Source: Haloquadratum walsbyi J07HQW1
GTDB lineage: Archaea > Halobacteriota > Halobacteria > Halobacteriales > Haloferacaceae
DNA: 64,000 bases
Assembly (NCBI GenBank): GCA_000415965.1
Contig: KE356560.1
Location: 444,916-508,915, forward strand
Reading direction: 5' to 3'
Of this stretch, positions 8,478-18,515 are shown one piece after another; position 1 is the stretch's first letter; each line of letters opens with the position of its first letter. The notes beneath the pieces are model-generated. The model did no database searches. It saw only the letters and a list, made by a program, of their open reading frames with translations, and was not told the DNA's origin. The position numbers were made by a program, and so were the translations under genes.

Positions 8478-11054
8478 ATGAGCCAGGGACCAGAACTCAT
8501 TATCACCGAGAAGGATAACGCCGCACGGCGGATTGCCGATATTCTGAGTGGTGGGTCGGCGACGGCAGACCGCGAGCAGGGCGTTAATGTTTATCAATGG
8601 GGTGGGAAACGCTGCATCGGTCTTTCTGGACATGTCGTTGCTGTTGATTTCCCAGAAGAATACAGCGACTGGCGCGATGTTGAACCAATTGAACTTGTTG
8701 ATGCACCAATTGAAAAAAATCCAACAAAGCAAAATATTGTGACAACGCTCAAAAAGCTCGCTCGACGGGCACGTCGCGTTATTATTGCCACCGACTACGA
8801 CCGAGAGGGTGAATTAATCGGAAAAGAAGCATATGAGCTTGTTCGTGGAGTGAATGAGTCGACTCCGATAGATCGTGTCCGGTTTTCATCGATTACCGAA
8901 GAATCAGTAAAGACAGCCTTTGCGGATCCGGACGAATTGGATTTCAATCTTGCAGCAGCAGGCGAGGCTCGACAGGTGATAGACCTCGTGTGGGGAGCTG
9001 CATTGACACGATATCTCTCTTTATCAGCGGGACAACTCGGCAATGATTTCATTTCTGTCGGTCGGGTCCAAGGACCAACACTGAAGTTGATTGTCGATCG
9101 TGAACGTGACATTGAGGCGTTTGATCCTGAGGACTACTGGGAATTGTTTGTCGATCTCACACCGACAGACGAACCCATTGAGGATGATACGGACGAGACG
9201 ACACCAACGTTTGAGGCGCAGTATTTCTATCATGCGGATGACGGAACGGAGGCTGAACGAGTTACTGAAGAATCAACCGCAACGGCAGTATTTGACACAC
9301 TCAATTCAGCGTCTGTTGCTCACGTTGACTCGGTGAAACGGCGGACACGAACTGATGAGCCGCCCGCACCGTTCAATACGACACAGTTCATCAGTGCAGC
9401 AGGATCAATTGGGTACGCTGCACAGCGGGCAATGGATATCGCAGAGGATCTTTACACGGCAGGGTACATCACATATCCGCGAACAGACAACACCGTTTAT
9501 CCAGATGATCTTGACCCCCGGGAACTTGTCGAGGCACTCACACATGGAGCACAATTCGGATCGGACGCACGTGATGTTCTTGATCAAGAAACACTATCGC
9601 CGACCACCGGTGATGAGGAGACGACTGACCACCCACCAATCCATCCAACCGATGAATTGCCGACCGCTTCAGAGTTAGATGATGACAAATGGGAAGTCTA
9701 TGAACTCATTGTCAGACATTTCCTGGCGACTGTTTCTCAGCCAGCAACATGGGAACACTTGCGTGTCGTTGCTACCGTGGATGATACCTGCTTAGTAAAA
9801 TCCAATGGACGACGACTGCTGAACCCTGGATATCATGCGGTGTATCCATATTCGAATGCAACTGAATCAGTTGTTCCCGATGTTGAACAAGGAGAAACGC
9901 TCGCATTAATCGACGCGAGCATGGAGGCAAAACAAACCCAGCCACCGCGACGGTATGGGCAGTCTCGACTTATCGAAACAATGGAATCGATGGGGATTGG
10001 GACAAAATCGAGTCGACACAACGTCGTTCAGAAACTATACAACCGGGGATACATCGAAAGTAATCCACCACGACCAACACAATTAGCACGTGCGGTTGTT
10101 GAGGCTGCTGAGGAGTTTGCAGAGCTGATCGTGAGCGAGGAGATGACGGCGCAATTAGAGTCAGATATGCAGGCAATCGCAGAGGGCGAAGAAACACTTG
10201 AATCAGTCACCTCTGAGTCGCGTGCGATGCTCACGGCTGTCTTTGAAGAATTACTGAATACGGACGCCGACATTGGTGATCATCTCCGGCGGTCGATGAA
10301 AGCGGACAAAACAGTTGGACCGTGTCCTGAGTGTGGAGGCAATCTTGTTACCCGAAAGAGTCAGGCTGGATCACATTTCATTGGATGTGATAGTTACCCT
10401 GATTGTGAGTATACACTCCCGTTACCCTCCACGGGAAAGCCACACATCCTTGAGACGACATGCGAAGATCATGAACTCCAGCAGATAAAAATGCTCGCTG
10501 GAAAGCGGAGTTTTGTTCATGGCTGTCCGTTATGTGAGGCTGAAGCAGCGGATGAGCAAGCTGATCGTGTGATTGGTGCATGCCCAGAATGCCATGCACA
10601 CGCTGATGGCGAACTTGCAATCAAACGTCTGCGGTCTGGCTCACGACTCGTTGGGTGTACCCGATATCCAGACTGTGAGTATTCATTACCTCTTCCACGA
10701 CAAGGCGATATCGAGGTTGCAGATGAAATATGCGACGAACATACGTTACCAACACTCCGGATAATTGAAAGAAACGAGGAGACAGCAAAGCGCAATACAG
10801 AACAAGAGAATGATGATGATGTCTGGGAACTTGGCTGTCCAATCTGTAATTATCGGGAGTATCAATCCGAGCAGACCGATGGGTCAACACTCGAAAGCGT
10901 CCATGGGATTGGTGAGAAAACGGCTGAAAAATTGAAGAATGCTGGGGTTGATACCGTTGCGGCGCTGAAATCAGCGGAAGCAAATACCCTCGCTGACCGC
11001 GTTGACGGTGTCAGTGTCGACCGACTCCGAAAATGGCAATCAAGTGCAGACTGA
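8478..11054 (+). CDS. topA: DNA topoisomerase I (type IA)
   Basis: This 858-residue enzyme relaxes negatively supercoiled DNA. The TOPRIM domain starts at the N-terminus (LIITEKDNAARRIADIL) and has the metal-binding ATDYDREGELIG. The active-site tyrosine is Tyr333 in GYITYPRTDN. From about residue 614 there are repeated C4-type zinc modules, two of them ending in YPDCEY(T/S)LPLP. The last 45 residues form a helix-hairpin-helix pair (VHGIGEKTAEKLKNAG). The HhH tail is an addition compared with bacterial TopA. The gene is 129 bases after gatB on the same strand and ends before a 358-base gap. Confidence 0.95.
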   Translation: MSQGPELIITEKDNAARRIADILSGGSATADREQGVNVYQWGGKRCIGLSGHVVAVDFPEEYSDWRDVEPIELVDAPIEKNPTKQNIVTTLKKLARRARRVIIATDYDREGELIGKEAYELVRGVNESTPIDRVRFSSITEESVKTAFADPDELDFNLAAAGEARQVIDLVWGAALTRYLSLSAGQLGNDFISVGRVQGPTLKLIVDRERDIEAFDPEDYWELFVDLTPTDEPIEDDTDETTPTFEAQYFYHADDGTEAERVTEESTATAVFDTLNSASVAHVDSVKRRTRTDEPPAPFNTTQFISAAGSIGYAAQRAMDIAEDLYTAGYITYPRTDNTVYPDDLDPRELVEALTHGAQFGSDARDVLDQETLSPTTGDEETTDHPPIHPTDELPTASELDDDKWEVYELIVRHFLATVSQPATWEHLRVVATVDDTCLVKSNGRRLLNPGYHAVYPYSNATESVVPDVEQGETLALIDASMEAKQTQPPRRYGQSRLIETMESMGIGTKSSRHNVVQKLYNRGYIESNPPRPTQLARAVVEAAEEFAELIVSEEMTAQLESDMQAIAEGEETLESVTSESRAMLTAVFEELLNTDADIGDHLRRSMKADKTVGPCPECGGNLVTRKSQAGSHFIGCDSYPDCEYTLPLPSTGKPHILETTCEDHELQQIKMLAGKRSFVHGCPLCEAEAADEQADRVIGACPECHAHADGELAIKRLRSGSRLVGCTRYPDCEYSLPLPRQGDIEVADEICDEHTLPTLRIIERNEETAKRNTEQENDDDVWELGCPICNYREYQSEQTDGSTLESVHGIGEKTAEKLKNAGVDTVAALKSAEANTLADRVDGVSVDRLRKWQSSAD

Positions 11055-11412
11055 TCAGGTTTGATGGTTCGTCGATTATCTCAACTCCCAGATAGGACTC
11101 TTTTCACACAGAACGAACGCGAGTGAGCAACCAGGGGTCGCTCACTCTCACTACGCATATTTACTGACTTACTGGACCCACCGAGAGTGAAATCTAAAGG
11201 CGATATGATCAATGGATTTAGCAGTCCATCGGCGTTGAGCCCCCGTCCCCAGGAGCGACCGTAGTGAGCGAGTAGGGTAGGCTAGTTCACTGCGCACTGC
11301 TATCAGTGAATGATAAAAAAGACACACTAATACTACTGTATCAGTGTATTACAACAATTATAGATGAAGTCATCTATACTGAGTTATTCTGAGTTCGGTC
11401 GCTGGTGACCGA
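11055..11412. other. Intergenic region between topA and cold-shock gene
   Basis: No gene is seen. The stretch at about 11235-11290 (GAGCCCCCGTCCCCAGGAG and a nearby GTAGTGAGCGAGTAGG) resembles the GC-rich debris that flanks IS200/IS605-type elements in haloarchaea, but the similarity is too short to call. The part nearest 11412 is AT-rich and probably includes both convergent transcription ends. Confidence 0.35.
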
Positions 11413-11607
11413 TTAGTTGCGAATGAGATTCGCTGCGCGCGGTCCCTTTGGAGACTGTTCGATCTCAAATTCAACTTCCTGTCCTTCTTCGAGGTCCGGA
11501 CCGCCGACATCTTCCATGTGAAAGAAAACATCATCATCCGCATCATCAGTCGAAATAAAACCGTAGCCGCCTGTATCGTTGAAAAAATCAACCTTACCTT
11601 CTGCCAT
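11413..11607 (-). CDS. cspA: Cold-shock domain protein
   Basis: This 64-residue single cold-shock domain (five-stranded OB fold) binds single-stranded nucleic acid. RNP1 is seen as GGYGFIS near residue 13 and RNP2 as DVFFHMEDV near residue 26. The domain ends KGPRAANLIRN. The ATG at 11607 gives the standard MAEGKVDFFND start. The frame is open further upstream, but that extension does not look coding. Cold-shock proteins of this size are common in haloarchaea, where they act as RNA chaperones. Confidence 0.93.
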   Translation of the reverse strand: MAEGKVDFFNDTGGYGFISTDDADDDVFFHMEDVGGPDLEEGQEVEFEIEQSPKGPRAANLIRN

Positions 11608-11898
11608 TGTAAACAAATGTACGGTCATGTCAGGTATAACACTTCCGAGAGTCGCGATACCATGGGGGTAGGATAAACTCACATTATCTCACAATCGATT
11701 AACACTAGTCCCGAACAGCTGTCTTTGACCCTCAGTCCGACAAGCTGACAGACCGATTGGTCTGTCCGTTGAGGTTCTTTGAGCTAGAGCTATCAAGAAC
11801 ACAACAGTAGGGACGGTTAGATGGCGGAAATGAAGTGGCGATAGTTCACTGCTATCTTCCGCGTTATTTTTATCCATGCTCCGGGAGAGATATCTGCA

Positions 11899-12618
11899 AT
11901 GAATGGGCCTTGGACAGACTGGGATCATGTACTCAAAGTGGACCCAGATAAACCTCTTGTCGACGGTGAAACATTTGAAGACGTGTGTCAGACAGGCACC
12001 GATGCGATCGAAATTGGTGGCACACTCGACATCACAACTGAAAAAATGCAGGAAGTAGTTGATGCTTGTTCACGATATGAGATGCCGCTGTATCAAGAAC
12101 CATCAAATCCGGCAGTTGTTGTTGAGTCGGATGCACTTGATGGGTATCTCGTCCCGACAGTGTTTAATGCTGAGTCAGCATTCTGGATAGCCGGAGCACA
12201 TAAAGAATGGGTCCGAATCGACGGTCCAGTCAATTGGGAGCAAACAGCGACCGAGGCGTATATTGTATTGAACCCTGACGCGTCTGTTGCTGAAGTAACG
12301 GAGGCGAACACTGATCAGACCGCAGAGGATGTTGCTGCATTTGCAACCGTCGCTGAACGACTGTTTGGTCAGGAGATTATCTATATCGAATACTCCGGGA
12401 CATTTGGTGATCCAGAAAAGGTTGCAGCAGCAGCAGCAGCACTTGATGAGTCGACGCTGTTTTATGGTGGCGGGATTGGGGGGTATGACGCAGCATATGA
12501 GATGGGCGTCCATGCTGATACGATTGTTGTCGGAGATTTACTCCATGACGAAGGAGTCGATGCTGTCAGTGAGACCGTTGCTGGTGTTAAAGATGCACAC
12601 GCGGACAATGACGGCTAA
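11899..12618 (+). CDS. Geranylgeranylglyceryl phosphate synthase
   Basis: This 239-residue protein is of the GGGP synthase/PcrB TIM-barrel family. It joins geranylgeranyl diphosphate to sn-glycerol 1-phosphate, the first ether-bond step of archaeal membrane lipid synthesis. Diagnostic segments are [32 protein letters not shown] and the phosphate-binding [17 protein letters not shown], followed by [12 protein letters not shown]. Length fits the short haloarchaeal form. No neighbour appears to share an operon with it. Confidence 0.93.
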   Translation: MNGPWTDWDHVLKVDPDKPLVDGETFEDVCQTGTDAIEIGGTLDITTEKMQEVVDACSRYEMPLYQEPSNPAVVVESDALDGYLVPTVFNAESAFWIAGAHKEWVRIDGPVNWEQTATEAYIVLNPDASVAEVTEANTDQTAEDVAAFATVAERLFGQEIIYIEYSGTFGDPEKVAAAAAALDESTLFYGGGIGGYDAAYEMGVHADTIVVGDLLHDEGVDAVSETVAGVKDAHADNDG

Positions 12619-12947
12619 GTTAAGCTAATCTAAACGAGTCTAATCCATGCTATTTCTACTGCCGCCGGTTACAACCGAAAAGCAAAGTTGCAGCGGAACA
12701 CACATATAAGGGTTCCAGATGAACCTAAAATGAGTGTAGATTCAGATATAACCGGTGCTCAAAGTGCCACCGACTGATAAGAGCATATACGAATGGATAC
12801 TCAAAGCCTCCCTCTGATATCTTCCGTTGTTGTCATTCCTCCGTGGGCGGGAGACGCTGAGATCAGATTGAGAGTGGACCAATCGCACCAATTGCCCAGC
12901 AGTCACGAATCGACTATTTTTAAGAATAGAACCGAGAACGACAATGT
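12619..12947. other. Intergenic region before aspS
   Basis: It holds dispersed repeat copy B (12695-12776). The rest is the aspS upstream region, with the AT-rich TATTTTTAAGAATAG at about 12914-12928 sitting where an archaeal box A would be expected for a start at 12948. No gene is seen. Confidence 0.5.
12695..12776 (+). repeat. Dispersed repeat, copy B
   Basis: It starts GGAACACACATATAAGGGTTCC, here split as GGAAC...GTTCC arms, and ends AAAGTGCCACCGACTG at 12761-12776. It is about 82 bp and has the same order of blocks as copies A and C. The middle part is diverged. Confidence 0.6.
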
Positions 12948-14252
12948 ATGCAGGAGAGAACGCTCACAGCTGAGGTTGCCCCCAGTGATGAGGTTACGAT
13001 TGCTGGGTGGGTCCATGAAATCCGCGATCTTGGGGGGATTGCCTTTTTGATCCTCCGTGATCGGAGCGGGAAGATTCAGGTTAAATTTGAAAAGGATGAA
13101 ATGGATGATGAGATTGTCCAGACCGGACTTGATGTCCCTCGTGAAAGTGTCATTAGTATCACTGGTGTTGCCGATGAAGAACCACGGGCACCGACTGATG
13201 TTGAGATTGTGCCGACAGCAATTGAGGTGGTTAGCTCTGCTGACACCGAACTACCGCTTGACCCATCAGGAAAGGTAAGTGCTGATCTCTCAACACGGCT
13301 TGATAACCGAACCCTCGATTTACGAAAAAACGAGGTAAAGGCAGTCTTTCAGATACGCTCTGAGATACTTCGTGCGACCCGCAATGCATTCCGTGAACTC
13401 GATTGCACGGAAATCAATACGCCAAAGATTGTTGCAACAGGGACCGAGGGTGGGACTGAATTATTCCCGATTACTTACTTTGGCGAGGAGGCATTTATGA
13501 ATCAGTCACCGCAGTTGTTCAAGCAATTAATGATTGGGTCAGGACTCGAGCGCGTATTCGAGATTGGACCAATCTTCCGTGCTGAGGAACACAACACGCC
13601 TCGACATCTCAATGAGGCGACATCAATTGACTTCGAATCAGCATTTATCGACCACACAGAGGCAATGGATGCGTGTGAATATGTTGTTACGGCTGCTTAT
13701 GAAGGAGTCGCACAAAACTGCATAGCTGAATTGGAGACGCTTGGACTCAGCGATGAGTTTAGTGTTCCCGATGAGACATTCCCGCGCATTACCTATCAAG
13801 AGGCGATTGAACGAATCAATGCAACAGGTGAAGTTGATGAGCAATTACTCTGGGGTGATGATCTTCCGACCGATGGTGAGCGCGCACTTGGCGCGGACGT
13901 TGGGTCACATTATTTCATCACTGACTGGCCATCTGCGATCAAGCCATTTTATATCAAAGATCATGACGACGATGAGACACTCTCAACAGGATTTGATATG
14001 ATGCATCCACAGATGGAACTTGTCTCTGGTGGACAGCGTGAGCACCGATATGAGCACCTTGTTGATGGGTTTGAGCAGCAGGGTCTTGATCCCGAGCAGT
14101 TCGAGTATTATACAAAAATGTTCAGATATGGAATGCCACCGCATGCAGGATGGGGACTTGGTGGTGAGCGACTCGTGATGACGATGCTCGGACTTGAGAA
14201 TATCCGTGAGGCAGTCATCTTTCCGCGGGATCGACAGCGACTGAGCCCGTAA
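12948..14252 (+). CDS. aspS: Aspartyl-tRNA synthetase (archaeal type)
   Basis: This 434-residue class II synthetase attaches aspartate to tRNA. An N-terminal OB-fold anticodon-binding domain ([19 protein letters not shown]) is followed by the class II core. Motif 2 is [14 protein letters not shown] at about 210-223 and motif 3 is [11 protein letters not shown] at about 402-412. The short archaeal form lacks the bacterial insertion domain. With gatB present, this enzyme may be non-discriminating and also charge tRNA(Asn); that is inference. Its TAA is directly followed by the pantoate kinase ATG, so the two are co-transcribed. A second ATG four bases upstream of the chosen start is out of frame. 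Confidence 0.95.
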   Translation: MQERTLTAEVAPSDEVTIAGWVHEIRDLGGIAFLILRDRSGKIQVKFEKDEMDDEIVQTGLDVPRESVISITGVADEEPRAPTDVEIVPTAIEVVSSADTELPLDPSGKVSADLSTRLDNRTLDLRKNEVKAVFQIRSEILRATRNAFRELDCTEINTPKIVATGTEGGTELFPITYFGEEAFMNQSPQLFKQLMIGSGLERVFEIGPIFRAEEHNTPRHLNEATSIDFESAFIDHTEAMDACEYVVTAAYEGVAQNCIAELETLGLSDEFSVPDETFPRITYQEAIERINATGEVDEQLLWGDDLPTDGERALGADVGSHYFITDWPSAIKPFYIKDHDDDETLSTGFDMMHPQMELVSGGQREHRYEHLVDGFEQQGLDPEQFEYYTKMFRYGMPPHAGWGLGGERLVMTMLGLENIREAVIFPRDRQRLSP

Positions 14253-15167
14253 ATGACAGCGACAGCGACTCGCGAAGCGACAGTGTTCGTCCCAGGGCAT
14301 ATCACTGGGTTCTTTAGTGCACACCATACGGATGACCCCACGACGACGGGATCGCGTGGAGCTGGTCTCACAATAACGACTGGGGTCGAACTGCATGTGC
14401 GTCGTGGACCAACTGTTACGCCGGAGATTAAACTCAATGGCAAGTCAATCTCCATTGAGGCTGTTGACAACGTGATCGATATTCTTGAGATAGGTGACAT
14501 CAATGTCACTGCCCAAACAGCATTACCACTTGGTGCTGGATTTGGTGTCTCAGGTGCAATGACACTCGGTGTTGCATTCGGGAGCAATGCTGTTGCGGCT
14601 GAAACAAACACACGAGCGGAGAGCGCACTCATTACGGCTGCCCACTGCGCAGAGGTGCGCGCAGGAACTGGGCTTGGGGACGTTGTCGCGCAAGCTCGGG
14701 GTGGATTTCCAATCCGGGTAGAGCCGGGAGCACCGCATGTCGGACAGCTCGATGGAATAACCGCCACACCACGGGTCGAGTACTGCTCATTTGGGGCAGT
14801 CTCAACAGAATCTGTCCTCAATGCAAACACAGATGTACTCACGACCGCGGGTGAACAGGCACTCAAAACACTTCAGGCAACTCCGACGGCAACTCAGTTT
14901 ATGACGCTTGCATATCAATTTGGTGTCGAAACGGGGTTGTTGACGTCCGAGGTACAAGAGGTGATTGCTGATGTTCACACAACAGGTGGCACTGCTGCAA
15001 TGGCTATGCTCGGAAATACTGTGTTTGCTCTTGGTGATGATCTCTCCGCTGCGGGCTATGATCCAGTCGTTTGTCAGATTCACAACGGTGGTGTGACAAT
15101 CCAACAACAAGGAAGTAATCGAGTTGGTGATCAGTGTAACCCTCAAACAATCGAACACTCATCATAG
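14253..15167 (+). CDS. Pantoate kinase
   Basis: This 304-residue GHMP-superfamily kinase phosphorylates pantoate to 4-phosphopantoate, the archaeal route to coenzyme A. The N-terminus has VFVPGHITGFFSAHHTDDP. The ATP loop is PLGAGFGVSGAMTLG at about 92-106. The next CoA gene, phosphopantothenate synthetase, is 200 bases downstream, which fits the assignment. There is no gap from the aspS stop codon. A 252-codon open frame on the opposite strand inside this gene is a shadow. Confidence 0.9.
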   Translation: MTATATREATVFVPGHITGFFSAHHTDDPTTTGSRGAGLTITTGVELHVRRGPTVTPEIKLNGKSISIEAVDNVIDILEIGDINVTAQTALPLGAGFGVSGAMTLGVAFGSNAVAAETNTRAESALITAAHCAEVRAGTGLGDVVAQARGGFPIRVEPGAPHVGQLDGITATPRVEYCSFGAVSTESVLNANTDVLTTAGEQALKTLQATPTATQFMTLAYQFGVETGLLTSEVQEVIADVHTTGGTAAMAMLGNTVFALGDDLSAAGYDPVVCQIHNGGVTIQQQGSNRVGDQCNPQTIEHSS

Positions 15168-15262
15168 TGTCTTTGTCTTTATTTTCGCTTTTGGCTTCGT
15201 CTATCTCTAACCGAGCGCATCGACTCTCAGAACCGACACAGGGGTCGTGACAAACCAATCTG

Positions 15263-15270
15263 TTTTTATT
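15263..15270 (+). promoter_or_regulatory. Putative box A for leader ORF / phosphopantothenate synthetase
   Basis: TTTTTATT is centred about 27 bases before the ATG at 15293. Archaeal transcription starts roughly 25-27 bases after the box centre, so the message would begin at or next to that ATG, as in leaderless haloarchaeal transcripts. Confidence 0.45.
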
Positions 15271-15292
15271 CCAGGTCAGTAACGAATGCCAT

Positions 15293-15364
15293 ATGACAAA
15301 CGCAATAACAATGAATCAACAATATCGTGCACTCGTCAGTGATACTCAGGTGACGAGACGATAA
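15293..15364 (+). CDS. 23-residue leader ORF before phosphopantothenate synthetase
   Basis: This short frame (MTNAITMNQQYRALVSDTQV plus TRR) begins where a leaderless transcript would start and stops two bases before the ATG at 15367. It is in a different frame from the downstream gene. An AGGTGA at 15348-15353, inside its 3' end, could serve as ribosome binding site for the downstream gene. It could be a leader peptide, a translational coupling device or a chance frame. No similarity is recognised. Confidence 0.35.
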   Translation: MTNAITMNQQYRALVSDTQVTRR

Positions 15365-15366
15365 TC

Positions 15367-16182
15367 ATGACTGATTCTTCATCGACGCACACGGAAACGC
15401 AGATGCAGGATTCAGAAAAAGAGGATGAACCTGAGACTGATATACCATCAGATCACCCGCGATATCAGTCACTTATTACGCGCCATCGAATTGAGGAGGG
15501 CGTTGATGCGGGGATTACGAGTCCACAGGGTCTCATCGCGGAGGGTCGTGGTGAGGCGTTTGATTATTTACTTGGTGAGAAAACAACCTCGTCTGCAGAC
15601 GATGCTGCGCGAGCGGCGGCGGCGTTGCTGCTTAATGCAGATCATCCAGTTATTTCAGTGAATGGTAATGTCGCTGCGCTCGTTCCGGAAGCGATTGTTG
15701 AACTTGCTGAGGTGGTTGATGCAGATATTGAGGTGAATCTATTCAATCGAACAGAAAAACGCATGACTGCAATTGCCAACCATCTCCACGACCACGGTGC
15801 TCAGACGGTCAAAGGCTTGAAAGCTGATGGTCAAATCCCTGGTCTTGATCATGAACGTGGGACTGTTGATGCGGATGGCATTGGTGCTGCAGACGTTGTG
15901 TTAGTACCGCTTGAGGATGGTGATCGGGCTGCTGCGCTTGATTCGGTTGGAAAGCGTGAAATTGTCATTGATCTCAACCCACTCTCTCGATCAGCACTTG
16001 CTGCAACAGTCCCGATTATTGATAATATCCTTCGAGCAGTGCCAAATATTACCGCACACGCATCAGATCTCAAGCAGGCTGATACTGCTGTCCTCACGAC
16101 GGTTATTGAGAAGTTTGATGCAAATGAAGCCCGCAAGCATGCGGAACAGGAGATACGCCGTGGTGAGCTAACCTCGGCATGA
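15367..16182 (+). CDS. 4-phosphopantoate--beta-alanine ligase (phosphopantothenate synthetase)
   Basis: This 271-residue protein matches the archaeal phosphopantothenate synthetase family (formerly DUF137). It joins 4-phosphopantoate and beta-alanine using ATP and acts directly after pantoate kinase in CoA synthesis. Visible family segments are SLITRHRIEEGVDAGITSPQ, the VISVNGNVAALVPE loop, VNLFNRTEKR and IVIDLNPLSRSA. The first 30 residues are an acidic, Thr/Ser-rich extension not seen in shorter homologues, so the native start might be internal, although no in-frame Met lies between residue 17 and the domain. It lies in the same direction as pantoate kinase. Confidence 0.9.
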   Translation: MTDSSSTHTETQMQDSEKEDEPETDIPSDHPRYQSLITRHRIEEGVDAGITSPQGLIAEGRGEAFDYLLGEKTTSSADDAARAAAALLLNADHPVISVNGNVAALVPEAIVELAEVVDADIEVNLFNRTEKRMTAIANHLHDHGAQTVKGLKADGQIPGLDHERGTVDADGIGAADVVLVPLEDGDRAAALDSVGKREIVIDLNPLSRSALAATVPIIDNILRAVPNITAHASDLKQADTAVLTTVIEKFDANEARKHAEQEIRRGELTSA

Positions 16183-16345
16183 CTGTTAATCAGGATAATG
16201 AATTATCCTCATCCATACGATAGATTGAGAGTATTATCAATACTCCATATTTTACTCGACAAACAAAAGAGTCATTATAGGTACTGACATCAGCATACCG
16301 ACAGTGCAAATTGCACCGCCGGATGTATTCTTTCTCCAGACGAAT

Positions 16346-17347
16346 TCAATCGTCGGCAACGGCAGCAGTTGCATCGTTCTGCAGCGCATCTGGGAGGTCT
16401 GCTGGCAGACGATCACGGTTGTGTGGAGCACTGAAGTCGATATCAGGACCTGTTGGGACAAGTCGTTTCGGATTCACATCATCGTGACTGACATAATAAT
16501 GTCGCATAATGTGGTCGATATTTACTGTCGACTCAATCCCAGGGAGTTGATATATCTCCTTCGTATAGTTCCATAGGTTCGGATACTCATGGATGGCACG
16601 ACGATTACATTTGAAGTGTGTATGATACACGTGATCAAACCGAATTAGCGTCACAAACATCGCGAGATCAGCCTCAGTAAGCACGTCGCCGGCAAGGAAT
16701 CGCTGCTCGTCGAGAACATCCTCCCAGTGATCAAGTGCGTCAAACACTTCTTCGACAGCAGCATCATATGCTTCCTGTGTATCTGCGAATCCAGCGCGAT
16801 AAACACCGTTGTTGATTGGGTCATATATCTCATCAATAACGCGATCGACCTCCTCGCGATAGCCTTCCGGCCATAACTCGACATCATTCGACCCATCAAA
16901 GGCTGTATTGAGCATCCGCATAATCTCACGAGACTCGTTGTTCACGATTGTTTCCGTTTGGCGATCCCACAACACAGGGACAGTCACACGACCCGTGAAC
17001 TCGGAGTCTGCACGGGTGTAGATTTCGCGGAGATAATCCGCATCATAGAGTGGATCCGGGTATTCCGCAGAGAATTCCCATCCGTCTTCATACCGTTCAG
17101 GCTCAACGATTGAGAGAGAAATATCATCCTCAAGCCCACATAATTTACGCGTCATTGCAACACGATGAGCCCACGGGCATGCCCGAGAGATATACACATG
17201 ATATCGTCCTGACTCAGCAGGGAATTCGGCATCCGAGTCGGATGTTATCTCATCGCGGAATGACGTCTCCTGTCTATCAAATTCGCCGTCGTCGTTTGTC
17301 GTTTGATATGCATCGGTTCGCCATTCGCCATCAACGAGCATATTCAT
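16346..17347 (-). CDS. Glutathionyl-hydroquinone reductase-like GST-family protein
   Basis: This 333-residue protein resembles the Xi-class glutathione transferases (YqjG/ECM4). The active-site motif is ACPWAHR with Cys57, in a thioredoxin-like N-terminal domain, followed by an all-helical C-terminal domain (DVLTEADLAMFVTLIRFDHV). In bacteria and fungi these enzymes reduce glutathionyl-hydroquinones. Haloarchaea use gamma-glutamylcysteine instead of glutathione, so the thiol partner here is probably different; that is inference. It stands alone, convergent with the CoA gene. Confidence 0.88.
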   Translation of the reverse strand: MNMLVDGEWRTDAYQTTNDDGEFDRQETSFRDEITSDSDAEFPAESGRYHVYISRACPWAHRVAMTRKLCGLEDDISLSIVEPERYEDGWEFSAEYPDPLYDADYLREIYTRADSEFTGRVTVPVLWDRQTETIVNNESREIMRMLNTAFDGSNDVELWPEGYREEVDRVIDEIYDPINNGVYRAGFADTQEAYDAAVEEVFDALDHWEDVLDEQRFLAGDVLTEADLAMFVTLIRFDHVYHTHFKCNRRAIHEYPNLWNYTKEIYQLPGIESTVNIDHIMRHYYVSHDDVNPKRLVPTGPDIDFSAPHNRDRLPADLPDALQNDATAAVADD

Positions 17348-17521
17348 CGGTTATCACCCATAGATACTGAGAATGTCATTGTATACATATACGTCTCGAT
17401 GCGTGTAAATCGTTCGTCTTGGCGTGTATACGTCGGTGATTTCTGTCTGAAACCAACCGTACAGTATCGCGCTAATACGTTTTTCGAATGATTTTAGTAG
17501 TTGGTAATAACACCAAGTAAT

Positions 17522-18445
17522 ATGTCGTTTGATGAATTCGCAGATGTCAGTGAGGCACAGGTCACCAGAGCAATTGCAAAGGAATGGGGTAATGAGTTTA
17601 TTGAGCGCGTTGACACCGAGGTTATTATTGTTGGAGGCGGACCATCAGGACTTGTCACAGCAAAGGAACTTGCCGAACGCGGCGTTGATGTCACCATTGT
17701 TGAGAAAAATAATTATCTCGGTGGTGGATTCTGGCTTGGTGGATTCTTGATGAACAAAGTCACCGTTCGAGATCCTGCCCAGTCGGTCCTTGATGAGCTT
17801 GGCGTTCCATATGAAGAATCAGATGAGGCGTCTGGATTGTACGTTGCTGATGGTCCACATGCTGTTTCATCACTGATTAAATCAGCCTGTGATGCCGGTG
17901 CAGAGGTACAAAATATGACTGAGTTTACGGATGTTGTCACGCGTGAGAACAATCGCGTTGGCGGGATTGTGCTTAACTGGACACCTGTGCACGCTTTGCC
18001 GCGCGAACTCACATGTGTTGACCCCGTTGCTGTTGAGTCCGATCTTGTTGTTGATTCAACTGGTCACGATGCTGTTGTGATTTCGAAACTCTCAGAGCGT
18101 GGTGTGTTGAATGCACCAGGTATCGAACATGCAAATGAGAATAATACCGGGATGGACAACACTGCCGAGGATGAATATGGTGCACCTGGACATGACTCAC
18201 CAGGACATGACTCAATGTGGGTCAGTCGATCTGAGGATCAAGTTGTTGACCACACCGGCGTTGTACATCCTGGCGTTGTTGCAACCGGGATGGCTGTTGC
18301 AACCGTCGAGGGACTTCCACGGATGGGACCAACGTTTGGTGCAATGTTACTCTCAGGGAAACGCGGTGCACAAGCATGTCTCAACGAACTTGGTCGTGAG
18401 GCGACACCCATCGACTTTACCTCCGCAGCACCTGCAGACGACTAA
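17522..18445 (+). CDS. thi4: Thiamine thiazole synthase, suicide type
   Basis: This 307-residue Thi4 makes the thiazole half of thiamine from NAD and glycine. A dinucleotide-binding site [11 protein letters not shown] and the [15 protein letters not shown] loop are clear. From the ATG at 17522 the cysteine in [10 protein letters not shown] is Cys165, the position known to be essential in Haloferax volcanii Thi4, which donates its own sulfur. Methanogen homologues have His there and use free sulfide. This match also supports choosing this ATG over the upstream in-frame TTG at 17501. No TPP-riboswitch core was recognised upstream; the ThiN-domain regulator nearby is a likelier control. Confidence 0.94.
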   Translation: MSFDEFADVSEAQVTRAIAKEWGNEFIERVDTEVIIVGGGPSGLVTAKELAERGVDVTIVEKNNYLGGGFWLGGFLMNKVTVRDPAQSVLDELGVPYEESDEASGLYVADGPHAVSSLIKSACDAGAEVQNMTEFTDVVTRENNRVGGIVLNWTPVHALPRELTCVDPVAVESDLVVDSTGHDAVVISKLSERGVLNAPGIEHANENNTGMDNTAEDEYGAPGHDSPGHDSMWVSRSEDQVVDHTGVVHPGVVATGMAVATVEGLPRMGPTFGAMLLSGKRGAQACLNELGREATPIDFTSAAPADD

Positions 18446-18515
18446 TCACTGTTGTAACGTGTGACCGCCGAGTGAGCCCCGGGCACGGACACGGACACCT
18501 ACTTGCGCTTACACC

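Noticed and set aside
14108..14866. 252-codon open frame opposite pantoate kinase
   Set aside because: It is antisense to a well-supported enzyme, rich in Ser, Pro and Arg and lacking acidic bias.
17348..17521. TPP riboswitch before thi4
   Set aside because: No CTGAGA-type core or paired helices of the TPP aptamer were found.
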